DNA of 64,000 nt, taken from assembly GCA_023391415.1 (NCBI GenBank), contig JAEWAY010000015.1, forward strand, positions 26,235-90,234, given 5' to 3'. Under the pieces are notes generated by a model. It was not told the DNA's origin, searched no databases, and saw only the letters and a program-made list of their open reading frames with translations. Below are positions 44,469 to 56,100 of the stretch, piece after piece. The position numbers were made by a program, and so were the translations under genes. This DNA comes from Bacteroidota bacterium (lineage in GTDB: Bacteria > Bacteroidota > Bacteroidia > Cytophagales > Cytophagaceae). The first letter of the stretch is position 1, and every line of letters begins with the position of its first letter.

Positions 44469-44864
44469 CAGAATATAAGTTCTTGTATTGACAGAGTGGC
44501 GCTTTAGCGACTGGATATTCGTTTTCATCCTGTTTTTTTTCGGAAAAGGGCTTTTATGATTATACATATGCCTCGATTCTAGCGAAGTAGTTTATTTTTT
44601 TTGATAAAAAACATTACATTGATTTGCTAAAGTAGATATACCTCGCGTTTCATTTTTATGGATAGTTTAACTAAAAGTTACATGTGTATTCAGAAGATTT
44701 GTTTTAATTAATGATTTTAAATACATGGACATATTGTATTGTTTTGGGTTTTATTTAGGGTTTTATCTTTAAAAAGGTACATGTTTCGAGGGCGTGGAAT
44801 TTATTTTTTTATGTATAATTATCGTTTTTATATAGAACTTAGCCTTTTAACTTAAACATAATTC
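44469..44864 (+). other. AT-rich intergenic region upstream of the RHS locus
   Basis: 396 bases, much lower in GC than most of the window. No full TTG-N20-TAnnTTTG match was found; a few TATTG/TTTTG fragments near 44735-44750 are the closest. No RNA, repeat or ORF recognised. It presumably holds the promoter for the gene set that begins at 44865. Confidence 0.4.
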
Positions 44865-45398
44865 ATGAAAAGGCCGGTTCTCTTGTCCATTTTACTGTCA
44901 TTGGTTTTATTCGTCGCGATGCTGCTATGCTACCATCTTTTTTTTACCAAAAAGATGGGTTATGTCAAAACAGGGGAATTATTGGAGAAATATGAGGGGA
45001 TGAAAAGCGCTAATACGCGATTTATGGAGGAAGTCCGGATTGTGCAGTCCAATGTGGATACGCTTCGGGCGCGTCTGGATCTTTTGAAGAGCAGGGAAAG
45101 CGTGATTGCCGATGGAGAAAAGAAGCAATGGGCGATGGAAGTAGGTTCCAGAGAAAATGAACTTGAGCAGTATAGCCGTTCCGCCGATGAGCAGTTGAAA
45201 AATCGCCAGGTTCAGTTGACTGAAAAAGTGATCATGGATATTAATAAAGCCATACAGGATTACGGAAAGGCCAATAATTACGCGTTCGTCTTTGGTACTA
45301 CGTCCAATGGAAATCTTATATACGCGGAGGAAGGGGACGATCTGACCGAAACTATTCTGAAGAAATTGAATACTGAATTCGCGGAAAGCAATGAATAA
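44865..45398 (+). CDS. OmpH/Skp-family periplasmic chaperone-like protein
   Basis: 177 residues. The first 28 residues (LLSILLSLVLFVAMLLCYHLFF) form a signal anchor or cleaved signal. MGYVKTGELLEKYEGMKSAN is the Skp head, a coiled-coil arm runs from about residue 50 to 125 (FMEEVRIVQSNVDTLRARLD through NELEQYSRSADEQLKNRQVQ), and the fold closes with YGKANNYAFVFGTTSNGNLI near 150, the typical OmpH end. The protein has no lipobox. It heads a contiguous set with a lipoprotein (overlapping by eight bases) and two giant YD-repeat proteins, suggesting it keeps them unfolded in the periplasm; that role is inference. Confidence 0.88.
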   Translation: MKRPVLLSILLSLVLFVAMLLCYHLFFTKKMGYVKTGELLEKYEGMKSANTRFMEEVRIVQSNVDTLRARLDLLKSRESVIADGEKKQWAMEVGSRENELEQYSRSADEQLKNRQVQLTEKVIMDINKAIQDYGKANNYAFVFGTTSNGNLIYAEEGDDLTETILKKLNTEFAESNE

Positions 45399-46002
45399 GC
45401 GGAGTGTCTTTTACGCGTGCCTCTGTCTGCTTGTCCTTGCCGGATGCGGTCGTCCGCTGGATATCCCCGCGTATATCGCTCTTGTGCAGGAAGACGATCA
45501 CTTCAACAAGACCGCTCGGGTCGGGCAATTTGTACTTAAAGCGACATGGTATCCCGCGGACTACCTGGCTTTGAGCGAGCTCAAAGATACTCCGGCGGAC
45601 CAGCTTACCGGAGAAATGGTCGGCAATCAGGCGGCTTTGTTTGAGGACGCCATTTATGTGCGATTTATGATTTCCAGAGAGGATGGAGAGCATGTAATGA
45701 AATACGGCGTAGCCTCCCGCGAAATGTATGTGAGCAGGCAAATGTATATGGAAAATCATATGAACGACCACCTGACCATGCGCTATGGCCAGGTATTTCG
45801 TCCTTTGCTTGTTACGCTTCAACGCTCCTATGGCATGTCGCCCGATGTGGTTTTTATGGTCGTTTTTCCCAGGCCCCAGTCAGGCGCCGCCGAAAAGAAA
45901 CTTACCATTACCTATGATGATCCCTATTATGGTCTGGGTTCCGTCCATTTTGAGTACGACGCGGCCGACCTTGTTCAATATAAAAGCCGGTTAAGAATTT
46001 GA
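45391..46002 (+). CDS. Lipoprotein of unknown family in RHS locus
   Basis: 203 residues with a lipoprotein signal (FYACLCLLVLAGCG, Cys19). It begins inside the end of the OmpH-like gene (ATGAATAA overlap, eight bases) and ends three bases before the likely start of the giant gene at 46005. The mature part is soluble with Asp/Tyr-rich strands (TARVGQFVLKATWYPADYLA, VVFMVVFPRPQSG) and no recognised domain. The tight coupling on both sides implies it works with the chaperone and the giant protein, possibly as an outer-membrane docking or assembly factor; that is only context. Confidence 0.7.
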   Translation: MNKRSVFYACLCLLVLAGCGRPLDIPAYIALVQEDDHFNKTARVGQFVLKATWYPADYLALSELKDTPADQLTGEMVGNQAALFEDAIYVRFMISREDGEHVMKYGVASREMYVSRQMYMENHMNDHLTMRYGQVFRPLLVTLQRSYGMSPDVVFMVVFPRPQSGAAEKKLTITYDDPYYGLGSVHFEYDAADLVQYKSRLRI

Positions 46003-46004
46003 TT

Positions 46005-49000
46005 ATGAATAAGCGCATTTTTCTGAAAGCGATCGCGGTATTTTTAGCTTCTACGATATTATTTCAGACAGTATATCCGACCGTGGCGTATGCTGTGACA
46101 TCCGGACCGACTATGCCGGATGTGTATGGTCATCAACCCGTAGACGCTACGGACAATGTCAGTCTGCTGACCGGAGACTTCAATTATACCATTCCGGTGA
46201 CCTCGATCCCCGAGTATCCCATGGCGATCGGTTATTCTTCCAACGCGGGCATGAATCATCCCGCGGGAATGTTTGGTTTCGGAATTAATGGTTTTACCGG
46301 CGCTATTTCCCGAAACCTTCAGGGTTTGCCGGATGATATCAAGGGGGCGACCAAACGCTTTAATTATAAAAATCAGAAAAACTGGAAAGCTTCCGTTGAA
46401 GGCATATTGTCAATAGGTATGGGATTGCCTATTCCTATCGAGTCAGTCGGTGGTAGTGTATCCGCGAACATTTCCTTGTTGGTAGGCTATGACAATTATA
46501 AGGGGATCTTCGGCGCGTTGGGCTTGGGGCTGGGAGTCAATGTCGCGGCTTCAGCGCTATTGAGCGGAGGATTAAATGTAGGTCTGAGTTCACATAGCCT
46601 TGAAGGAGTTTCTTCGAGTATGGGAGTTCGGGTCATAGCCTATAGCTATCAGGCCAATGGTTCGGATATTTCCAATATGAAAGGTAAAACAGTCTGGTTT
46701 TCCCAGATCAAGGGTATAGGAGAGTCGGCGGAAGCGGTGGTAGATAATTTCTGGAATCAGGGCATTACCGATTTCAGTTCACAGAACAATATTCTGATTG
46801 GCGCCATGTCTCCTCTGGCCAATGTGACTCCGACGCTAAACTCATTTTCAGCGGCGACACCCGCTATCCCGATTCCCAGTACTCCCCTGAAAGTTAAAGG
46901 AGCCTTTAGTATTCTGGACATAGGCAATCAGAATATCCCCAAAAAAGGTTACGGTTTTCTTTATATCAATAATTACAACAGTTCCGACAGAGAGCATCTG
47001 GCCGATCTGGGTATTGAGGGGGAGACACCCTACGATCCCCGGACAAGAACCAATCCCGTGTATATGCAGAGAGACTTTTTTACGGTCAACGCGCAGGGAA
47101 TGGGTGGCAACATGCAGTTCGCGCATCCTGAACATGGCCTGGTATCGCGCAATTACAACCGGGTACAGTTCAGAGACCTCAGCTTTACCGGACTAGGTAC
47201 CGAGCGTAAGGAAATAGAACCCTGGCACAATGTGACCAGAGCTGTACGAAACGCCAATCTGGATATTATGGATCTGCTGAAAAAAGGAGAGAAGGAGGGA
47301 GACCGGGATTTTGACAAAACCATCTTTAAGGAACAGGAGCTGCATTCCTTGCGTACGGATGAAAACTTGTACAATGCCCAGCCGGTATTGAGAATGCGCG
47401 GAGACCTGGCCGGAGAGTTTAACCTGGCTTCGGCCGGTACAGCCGATTTTGAGCCCAACGCGTATGAACTGAAGCATATGTCGGGTACGGGAGGAAACTC
47501 TAAATTTAAGTTTATGCGTGAGGAAAAAGATCTGCCGCTGTACTTTCCGGACGCGCGATCCCAGACTCGTTCCAAATATAACTCGGCCGGGAGCATTCAG
47601 CGCGCCAACGATATCAAGTATTACACCGTCAACCAGATTATAAGTAATTATGGAGGTATAAAGGAAATTGATCCTTCCGCGACAGGAGGAAATCATAGTC
47701 AGAGAAACAATTTGGCGGCATCTTTTCTCAGTCATTATACCTATCAGCGCTCTTCCTCCCTGAGCAAAAAGGATATCGACCAGTTTTCTTCGGCCAACAC
47801 CAAATTGTTTAATCTTGTCAAACATCTTGAAAATCTTAAAAATCAGAATAATAGTGTAAACGACGCGATCGCGGATATCAGAGTCAGAAATCCGAACGGC
47901 GTGCAGTATATCTACAACCTGCCGGTATTTAATAAGGCGACCAAGAGTCTCACTCTCCAGGGACAGGGTATTAATCCTCCGCTAAATGAAGGGACTTCGG
48001 ATTACGCTTCGCTCAAAGAGAGAGGAAACCCCAAGGATCGGAACCGCCAGGAGGTGACCGATGAGTTTTATTATCCTTATGCCTGGCTGCTTACGGCGAT
48101 TGTGGGCGCTGACTATGTAGATTTTGACGATATACCCGGCCCCAGCGACGGAGATCTGGGGTACTGGGTCAGGATCCGTTATGTAAAGGCGGCGGACAAT
48201 TATCGCTGGCGTCTTCCTTACTATGGTCTGGAGCATGCTCCAGGAGCCTTGCATAATTATCAGGATGACGTATACTACATGACAGGCGGAGAAAAGGAAG
48301 TGTATTATGTGTCGGAGATCGAATCCTCACAATATACCGCCCGATATTTTTATACCCAGCGTATCGATGGAATCGACGCGGGCGGTAGCGGCTGGCAGAA
48401 TGGTAGCGCGGTCAATTCCGTTACGAACGCCCAGAGCGCGCCCGCGGACCCGACCGGAAGCAATCCTCAGTTCGCGGTTACCAAGATTGAATTATATAAG
48501 AAGCATGCCGGCGCCGATCATTCCGCTTCCGTTAATATCGCGACGGAACGATGGGGTAAGTTGTTAAGAGCTACATATTTTAACTACGACTACAGCGTCT
48601 GTCCCAAAACGCCGAACAATATCACCAATTACTCGGGTTTGGGGGTTCAGGTTCGTGATCTTCCTTATCACGCCAACTACGCGTCGGACAATACCAATCC
48701 GGCCGGAACAGGCAAGCTGACGCTGCGCAAAGTGCGGCACGCTTCCTACGAAAGTGGCGCGGAGGTGTTTTTGCCTTCCTATCAATTACAGTACTATTTT
48801 GATGAGCATGGATCCGAGTACAATCCCGAGTACGACAACAAGCGGGTAGACGAGTGGGGAAATTACAAGAAGGCGGCCGCGCATGTCCCGGAAACAGGTG
48901 TCGTCTGCTATAACGCCTATACCGAAACATCCAAAAGTCACGCCGATGAAAACTCCCGGGCGTTTAAGCTCTCGAAGATCCGGCTGCCCGGAGGAGGAGA

Positions 49001-52000
49001 GATGCGGGTAGACTTTGAGGCGGGTAGCTACAGGCATGTCCAGGATAAGCGGGCGTTCTCCATGCGCCGGCTTCACCGGGATATTACGCTCCACACGGAT
49101 AAAACGCTGAGCGTAAAGATCGACATAACCGATCTGAATGATATGGGGCGTACGCTCAGTGATAATATCACCAATACCTCTCAGTTCGTCATGCATGGCG
49201 AACTGGCTTTCTATGAAAGCAATACCATCAAAAATCCGAGGACGGAAAAAGAATTGTACATCGCGCGCGACAGTTGCAGGATCGTAAGCCTGGGCGCTGT
49301 TACTACCGAAGGGGATCGGGTATATCAGGAAGTAAGGATAAAGCATGTTTCGGATCCGGACCATTCGCCTTTTGTCGCTCCTTTCAAAAAGTATCTATAT
49401 TCTCCCGACTGCGCCAAGATGAAAATGCTGAAGGAGAATTTCCATATTACCAATTGCGAGTTTGCCGACGCGCTGGAAAAATACCAGAGTCTTGAAAAGG
49501 ACAGGGCTGTGGACGCGGCTCGTAAGATCGTGGCCAATGTGCGAAATTACTTTATTAGTGAATCCGGCTTCAAGTCCCGTTTTGAGAACTGCTATGGAGA
49601 TCCGGTCGACCGCGTCTATCCGCAGTATTCCTATATGAGAGTCCCTGTATGGGACGCCAAGTACACGGGAAGCAGAGTCGCGTCGATTTCCTTCTCGGAT
49701 AACTTTCAGTATGCTACAGCCTCTTCAGGAGCGGGCGTAACGGAGCGGGAAAACGTTTATACAACCCGGTACCGCTACGATACCCACGGGAACGGCACTG
49801 GTTTTTCCGAAGGAGTGGCTTCCGCGGAGATGACGGGCGGGTATTCGTCCGCGATCGACATTACTTCCGTCCGCGGCGCCGGTTTTATGCCTTCTCCTTC
49901 CATCGTATACGCCAGGACGACGGTCGGATTGGGGTATCAGCTACTGACCGGCAATCCCGGGGATCATATTTCCAGAGGCAAAGGCAGTACGGAGTACAAC
50001 TTCTATACAGCCAGGGATCCGGAATTGCTTTTCAACAAGAACTTCAGGGCCGCTCGGAAAGTTACGGAGCCGGGCAACCCGCACGGGCGTTTTTTCATGT
50101 TCGGTATCATGTCTTATTTATATCTCAAGTTTAAGATACTGGGCAAAAAGTTTAAGATCAGGCTGCCGTTGCCGCTCCCTCTGACGTTGCGCTGGGTACG
50201 TGAAGATCGCTATCATATGCAATCGTACGCCTTTACCGACAATTATGACATGATCGGGCGGCCAAAGTCGATTCGTAACCTTAATCATAAGGGCGATCAG
50301 GTAAGCATGACCTCTTATTCATACCTGGGTTCCGGCCAGTCGGTCAAAACCTACAATGGTCATCAGGAAACCCCATTTACGAATGCCGGCGCCCAGAAAA
50401 TGATTTATCCGGGCAGAACGGACCAGACCTGGTCCGAAGCTTACTATGCCAAGGAAACGGCCATTCAGCTTGTCGCGCCTCTGTTGTATATGACCGCCCG
50501 AACCAACCGGAACTTTGGCTTTACCAATATGAAGTATACCTACCTGCCTCCATTGATGACGGGTATTACTACGACGTCGTTTGACGGGAAGGTCGCCACT
50601 TCTCAGTTTACCGGCTTCGATTATTATACGGGACAACCGGTAGAGACCAAATCCTACGACGGTTCCGGCCGGGTGATTATCAGCAGAGCCATGCCGGCCT
50701 ATTGGGTCAATCCGGAAATGGGGGTTTCTTCGCTTCAGGAGGGGCGCCTGAATATGCTTACTCCGGCCACCGGGACGTATACCTATTTGAACGAAGTAGC
50801 GGACAGCAAACTGCTGTCGGCGGAAATTACCCAATGGGCTAAATCCGGTTGGGATTTCAAGGGAGACGATCAAAGGATAAAGGGAAGAACCTATCCTACG
50901 GAAAGCGCGTATGCGTATACCTACGAGTCTCCGGGACCGGATATGCTCAACGCTATCTATCAGACCAATGGCAAAAGCCGGTCGGATCTGTCTTCCGGAG
51001 ATGCTTCAAGAATCGTTGATACCTATATAAAGAGCGCTTCGAGACTTTATGTCCCTTATAGAAACTACGTGCTGAAACAGGAGCTCAACCCGGACGGCAC
51101 GTTCAATAATGTCGCGTTCAATTTCGCTTCCATTACACAGAACGCGGCATGGCAGAAAGTTTCGGAAGTCACCAGAATCGATCATAGGGGGCAACCTGTG
51201 GAAAACAAGGACATACTGGATAAATACGCGGCTTCCATGGTGGGATACAACGGAGCTTTCCCTCTGTTTTCGGTCGCGAACTCCACCCTGAACGCGGCTA
51301 CTTTCTCCGGCGCGGAAAATGTCCGGCTGGTCGACGGTGTAAAACGACTGGACGATCAGCGTATACTGCTGCAGGACGCTCAGATCGTCAAAGCTTGCCG
51401 CGGGGCGAGCTTTGTTTCGAAATCATTTGATCCCACTAGTTTTATCTCATCGCCGGCTCGTGTTCTTGATATTTGCGTCCCGGTAAACGCTACGCCAAAC
51501 CGGGCCTTTGCCAGAATAAATGTTACCTACGCGCATAATACCGCGCTCAAACGCGCGCTTTTCATATCCCTCGATGAGGGAAAGGCGGTACGTATGCACT
51601 CAGACTTCGGCGAAACATTTAACGGCTTCGTTGTGCTTCCGGGATTGCCGGCCGCGGGATGCAACAGTTTCAGGCTGGCATTCGATCCCGCCATATTCCA
51701 GGCTTTCGCGGTCGACGACTATTTTACGCAACTGGGAGTTTCCGTTTCTTCATCCATGGCCACGATCGCTGATTGTCCCGCGGCGCCCAAAGAGTATCAC
51801 CTGCCGGATGAGGTATGCAACAGCGAGGCGCATACCGGGCAGTACGCCTTTATGCTGGAGGCCGGAAAAGCGGGAACCCGTTTCAATCTGGATATTAGTA
51901 CACTGCCTGTTTCCGAAAGATCCCGGAAAATGAAGTTCCTGGCCTGGATACATCAGGCGGGAGCGGACAATATGGCATTGGTCATCGTGAAAAACGGCAT

Positions 52001-52364
52001 CGTGCTTCGCAAGGCCTACGGAGCGGAGCCTTACGCCGTAGCGGGATCCTGGAGGCTTGTTCGTGTGGAAATAGATCCCGCGGAGTATGGAGCTTCGGAC
52101 GTGCTTGGTTTCTATCTGCAAAACGAAGGACTTGGATCGGTCTACTATGACGATATAAGAGTGCAGCCATACCATAGCGCGATGCAGTCCAATATCTACG
52201 ACCACTTGACGGGAAAACTGACCGCTACGCTCAACGAAGACAATTTCGCGACCTGGTATCAGTATGATGAAAAGGGACGCGTATCCGTAGTGAGAACCGA
52301 AATAGCGGGTATGGGAGACAAGACCATCAAACGCTATCTGTACAACGAGCAAAAGAAAGACTAA
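46005..52364 (+). CDS. Giant secreted SpvB/RHS-like protein A
   Basis: About 2,119 residues from the ATG at 46005; a TTG two codons earlier is less likely. The signal peptide spans FLKAIAVFLASTILFQTVYP. The N terminus shows the Bacteroidota RHS-head pattern (DNVSLLTGDFNYTIPVTSIP, EYPMAIGYSSNAGM, MFGFGINGFTGAISRNLQGL) seen in SpvB/TcaB-like shells. A hydrophobic Gly/Ala-rich stretch (residues 140-205) follows. The long middle is strand-rich with few known domains; a jelly-roll-like module (about 1,925-2,070, ending YYDDIRVQP) precedes a terminal YD repeat (SNIYDHLTGKLTATLNEDNF, then WYQYDEKGRVSVV). No RHS core or toxin tip. It overlaps the next gene by one base. Confidence 0.85.
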   Translation: MNKRIFLKAIAVFLASTILFQTVYPTVAYAVTSGPTMPDVYGHQPVDATDNVSLLTGDFNYTIPVTSIPEYPMAIGYSSNAGMNHPAGMFGFGINGFTGAISRNLQGLPDDIKGATKRFNYKNQKNWKASVEGILSIGMGLPIPIESVGGSVSANISLLVGYDNYKGIFGALGLGLGVNVAASALLSGGLNVGLSSHSLEGVSSSMGVRVIAYSYQANGSDISNMKGKTVWFSQIKGIGESAEAVVDNFWNQGITDFSSQNNILIGAMSPLANVTPTLNSFSAATPAIPIPSTPLKVKGAFSILDIGNQNIPKKGYGFLYINNYNSSDREHLADLGIEGETPYDPRTRTNPVYMQRDFFTVNAQGMGGNMQFAHPEHGLVSRNYNRVQFRDLSFTGLGTERKEIEPWHNVTRAVRNANLDIMDLLKKGEKEGDRDFDKTIFKEQELHSLRTDENLYNAQPVLRMRGDLAGEFNLASAGTADFEPNAYELKHMSGTGGNSKFKFMREEKDLPLYFPDARSQTRSKYNSAGSIQRANDIKYYTVNQIISNYGGIKEIDPSATGGNHSQRNNLAASFLSHYTYQRSSSLSKKDIDQFSSANTKLFNLVKHLENLKNQNNSVNDAIADIRVRNPNGVQYIYNLPVFNKATKSLTLQGQGINPPLNEGTSDYASLKERGNPKDRNRQEVTDEFYYPYAWLLTAIVGADYVDFDDIPGPSDGDLGYWVRIRYVKAADNYRWRLPYYGLEHAPGALHNYQDDVYYMTGGEKEVYYVSEIESSQYTARYFYTQRIDGIDAGGSGWQNGSAVNSVTNAQSAPADPTGSNPQFAVTKIELYKKHAGADHSASVNIATERWGKLLRATYFNYDYSVCPKTPNNITNYSGLGVQVRDLPYHANYASDNTNPAGTGKLTLRKVRHASYESGAEVFLPSYQLQYYFDEHGSEYNPEYDNKRVDEWGNYKKAAAHVPETGVVCYNAYTETSKSHADENSRAFKLSKIRLPGGGEMRVDFEAGSYRHVQDKRAFSMRRLHRDITLHTDKTLSVKIDITDLNDMGRTLSDNITNTSQFVMHGELAFYESNTIKNPRTEKELYIARDSCRIVSLGAVTTEGDRVYQEVRIKHVSDPDHSPFVAPFKKYLYSPDCAKMKMLKENFHITNCEFADALEKYQSLEKDRAVDAARKIVANVRNYFISESGFKSRFENCYGDPVDRVYPQYSYMRVPVWDAKYTGSRVASISFSDNFQYATASSGAGVTERENVYTTRYRYDTHGNGTGFSEGVASAEMTGGYSSAIDITSVRGAGFMPSPSIVYARTTVGLGYQLLTGNPGDHISRGKGSTEYNFYTARDPELLFNKNFRAARKVTEPGNPHGRFFMFGIMSYLYLKFKILGKKFKIRLPLPLPLTLRWVREDRYHMQSYAFTDNYDMIGRPKSIRNLNHKGDQVSMTSYSYLGSGQSVKTYNGHQETPFTNAGAQKMIYPGRTDQTWSEAYYAKETAIQLVAPLLYMTARTNRNFGFTNMKYTYLPPLMTGITTTSFDGKVATSQFTGFDYYTGQPVETKSYDGSGRVIISRAMPAYWVNPEMGVSSLQEGRLNMLTPATGTYTYLNEVADSKLLSAEITQWAKSGWDFKGDDQRIKGRTYPTESAYAYTYESPGPDMLNAIYQTNGKSRSDLSSGDASRIVDTYIKSASRLYVPYRNYVLKQELNPDGTFNNVAFNFASITQNAAWQKVSEVTRIDHRGQPVENKDILDKYAASMVGYNGAFPLFSVANSTLNAATFSGAENVRLVDGVKRLDDQRILLQDAQIVKACRGASFVSKSFDPTSFISSPARVLDICVPVNATPNRAFARINVTYAHNTALKRALFISLDEGKAVRMHSDFGETFNGFVVLPGLPAAGCNSFRLAFDPAIFQAFAVDDYFTQLGVSVSSSMATIADCPAAPKEYHLPDEVCNSEAHTGQYAFMLEAGKAGTRFNLDISTLPVSERSRKMKFLAWIHQAGADNMALVIVKNGIVLRKAYGAEPYAVAGSWRLVRVEIDPAEYGASDVLGFYLQNEGLGSVYYDDIRVQPYHSAMQSNIYDHLTGKLTATLNEDNFATWYQYDEKGRVSVVRTEIAGMGDKTIKRYLYNEQKKD

Positions 52365-53068
52365 TGAGACTGAAGATCGTACTGCTGCTGTTTCTGAGTT
52401 CCTTTTCCGGTTTCGCCCAGCAGGGAGCCGATGATCAGGCTTTTCGAGTACTTGACAAAGCCCTGGAAGGTATCTGGGAAAAGGAAAACTACGCCATATA
52501 CTTCAAGGCCATCGCCTTTGATGTCCGGCAACCGCTGGATATTTTCTCCTTACCGGCCTATCGTCAGCGGCTGGGGGGCTATATATATGTCGATGGCAAA
52601 CGTTTCGAGATGCGGCTGGGCGTCATGAAAGCGCTCTGCGACGGCAAGCTGCTGGTCATGGTGGACGAGTCGTCGGGGCTGATGGTGGTCGACTCGCTCA
52701 GGGAAAAAACCATGGAGGGCTTTGACGAAGAACTTGATCTGGAAGCCTTGCTCAACGAAAAATTCGGGCTTGGCCAACTGAGTCTGGAAGGAAAGGAACT
52801 GGTCAACAAGAGAGAGTGCTACCGGATCCGCTGTACGTTTGAAAACTCCGGCAACGAAGCGCTTTATTATGTCGATGTGCAGAAGGGTACGCTGACGCTG
52901 ATGGCGGAGCGTACAGGCGAAGATTATGACGTGTACCTGGTTGACCGGATTGGCGCCGCGCCGCCCAGGCATGTATACACCGTCAATCTGCCGGACAGGG
53001 AACTCGAAGAATTGTACGGCTACGAAGTGATCGATATGCGGTACACATACCGTGATTTGAAATATTAA
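52364..53068 (+). CDS. Secreted protein with LolA-like appearance
   Basis: 234 residues with a signal peptide (KIVLLLFLSSFSGFA, then Gln). The mature part resembles the LolA/LppX fold by a strand string like YIYVDGKRFEMRLGVMKALC followed by DGKLLVMVDESSGLMVVDSL, ending in a helical insert and LTLMAERTGEDYDVYLVDRI. It overlaps the stop of the preceding giant gene by one base (TAATG) and is 32 bases before the next giant gene, so it is part of the same unit. A lipid- or hydrophobic-segment-binding carrier role is a guess from fold appearance; it is not a close LolA. Confidence 0.6.
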   Translation: MRLKIVLLLFLSSFSGFAQQGADDQAFRVLDKALEGIWEKENYAIYFKAIAFDVRQPLDIFSLPAYRQRLGGYIYVDGKRFEMRLGVMKALCDGKLLVMVDESSGLMVVDSLREKTMEGFDEELDLEALLNEKFGLGQLSLEGKELVNKRECYRIRCTFENSGNEALYYVDVQKGTLTLMAERTGEDYDVYLVDRIGAAPPRHVYTVNLPDRELEELYGYEVIDMRYTYRDLKY

Positions 53069-53100
53069 AAAGGAATTTTTAACCATAACTATTTTTGATT

Positions 53101-56100
53101 ATGCTTTTTGCGAAGCAAAGTCCGCTCATACTGTTTTTTTGTATTCTCGCCCATCTGGTAAACGGAGCGAGCAATGTATTTGTCGTCAATAAGACGATCG
53201 ACGACGGCAGTGTCGGCACGTTACGCTGGGCCATCAACCAGGTCAATCTCAGCGATGAGGAGGATGACAATGAGATTCGTTTCAGTTCTGGTGGATCAGA
53301 AATGAACATTACTCTTGGATCTTCATTGCCTATTGTTACAAGAAAAGTCCATTTTAATGGAGCATTTGGATGGGATATATCCGATGGACCTAGAGTTAGA
53401 ATTGATTTTATATATTCAGATCTCGGGATGATTATTATAGCTGATCACTGCAGGATTGAGGGACTCAACTTTGCAAGCTCTAAAGAATTCGCGATAAAGA
53501 TATCTGGAAGGCATACTACCATTATAAAAAATGTCATTAATTCTAATGGAACTACTGAAATGGCCAAAGGAATATGGGTGTATAAGGCGGATAGTACCCA
53601 TATTTATGATAACAGGATCGCGACGAATTTTTCTGCTATTGAACAGTATCGATGGCTGCCGTTTCCGGTTTATATAGAAGGAGCGTCATATACTTTAGTT
53701 GAGAACAATATTGTCGCCGGATATTTCGGCGGCATAAAACATGGAACACATCCCGCTTTTCCTTATTATCACGCGGGTAAAATTACAGTTACAGGAGATT
53801 CATATCATACCGAAATATATGGAAACTATTTGGGAAATAATGGGGTCATAGGTCTCGTCGGTCGGGGTGCTTTTTCCAGTGGAGTATATGTAACAGCCGG
53901 TCCGTTGAAAACAATGATTGGCGGTGTCGATAAAGCGAAAAATATCATAAGCGGCAATTATGGATACGGTATCCATCTTCAGGGAGCCAGTGATGTAAGC
54001 ATTTTTAATAATCATATAGGATGTAACGAGTCGGGCGATGATATCATCAAAAACTGGGATGGTATTGTACTGGAGGCGTCTTCCAATATTCGGATAGGAA
54101 GTATAGAATCCGGAGCTTCCAATGTTATTTCGGGAAATGAATACAAAGGAATATGGTTTCGGTATGGGAATGATCATGTTTGGGTAGAAAACAACAGAAT
54201 CGGCACTACCGCCAACGGACTCTCGTCGCTTCCCAACAAAAATGGCATCGCTTTTATTACTGAAAATGACAATGGGGATCCTCACGATTCCTATAATGGT
54301 GATTTTGACAATACACGGTTTGAAACCTCTACACGCGTATATATCGGAGGAGATACGGAAGCTTCCGGCAATCTGATTTCCGGGAACAGTTCCTTTGGCG
54401 TATGGATCTATGAGAAAAAAGGATCGGTATACTTCCGGAACAACAAGATTGGAGTGAATGCAGCAGGAACTGCTGCGTTAGCCAATCGCTACGGTATATA
54501 TATACGTAATTCATATGAAGGTATTTTTATCGGAGGAATGCGCAATGAAGGGAACCTGATTTCCGGAAATACTGTGGACGGAGTTCATATGATGCAATCG
54601 TCCAATGTACATATCTATGGGAACCGGATCGGAACAAACTTTGCTGGTACAGCGGCCATAAAAAATAACAACGGTGTCAAGCTTTATTTTTCCAGTGATT
54701 GCTATGTTGGTAAAGGAGGAGATTACGCGAATATAATTTCAGGAAATAGCACAGGCGCTGGAGTGATGGTCCAAAACAGTCACAGTAATTACATTCAGGG
54801 TAATTTTATAGGCACAGATATAAGCGGACAAAGTGCGATTCCCAATATACATGGAGTTCATTTTATGGGTAGCGGGGCAGATAATAACATAGTAGGAGGA
54901 ACGATTACAAAGGATGGGAACGTAATTTCCGGTAATACAGAAGCGGGGGTTTACCTTGCCGGGGCAGGTAATAAAGTGGAAGGTAATAAAATTGGGACGA
55001 ATACTTCCGGGGATAATACAATTCCAAATAAATACGGAGTCCTGACATACAATGGCGACGCCTATATAGGAGGTCCGACCAATCAGCATGGTAATCTGAT
55101 TAAAGGAAACTCTCTGGAAGGTATATTCGGTTCCGGTGTTCTGGTCAAAAATCTGCTTATTTATAATAACCTTATACAGAATAATGGTAACAATGGAGTT
55201 TTGTTAAACGGAGATGCCAGTCATTGTGAAATCGGTGCTCCCGGAAAGGGAAATACTTTTTCAGGAAACGGAGCTTCAGGTTTGTCTCTTGTTAAAGCGA
55301 ATTATGTACGAATCAGTGGAAATTCTTTTTATAGTAATAATAATCTGGCTATCAATCTTAATCAGGCGGAAGTTTTTCCCGGAAATCAGTCTAAGGCCGC
55401 GCCGGTCATTACAAGCGTTATGTATGACCGGTCAGCGCAAACGCTTTTGGTGTATGGCACAGCGACTGCGGGAGATACCATTGAATTATTTAGCAGCGCC
55501 AATGTATCACAGACTGCCTATCAGTATCTGGGGCGATCGCTCATTACTAACAGCAGTGGGGTTTGGAAAGCTCAAATATCCGGAGGAGCGATGCTCACCG
55601 GATATTTGGTAGCTACTGCTACTCGTAACAAAAGAACATCCCAGCTTTCTTCCCGATATGCCTATGACCTTTGTGAGGCTCCTCCCGCTTTGCTGGGCGA
55701 CCTGAAAGCGTATTACCCTTTTTCCGGCAACGCCAATGACTTCAGCGGCAACGGTTACAACGGTTCCGTAAGCGGAGCCACGCTTACTACGGACCGCTTT
55801 GGCAACGCGGCTTCTGCCTATCTGTTTGACGGTGTCAATGACTATATCGAATGTATAGATCTGAAATCCATCACGGATAAGGACGAGTTCAGCGTCGCTT
55901 TCTGGTTCAAGGGAACAAGTCTCCGGTCAGGGGTACGTGTCCAGACTTCTTCCGGATCGATCAGGGCTGGTTATAACAATTCCGGCAACTGGCCGGTGCC
56001 CGGCAACTTCCTTTCATTTGACGGCGCGGAGATCAACCCCTCGGTTTTCACCGGCACCAATGTGCAGGACAATCAGTGGCACCATATCGCGCTGACCTGG

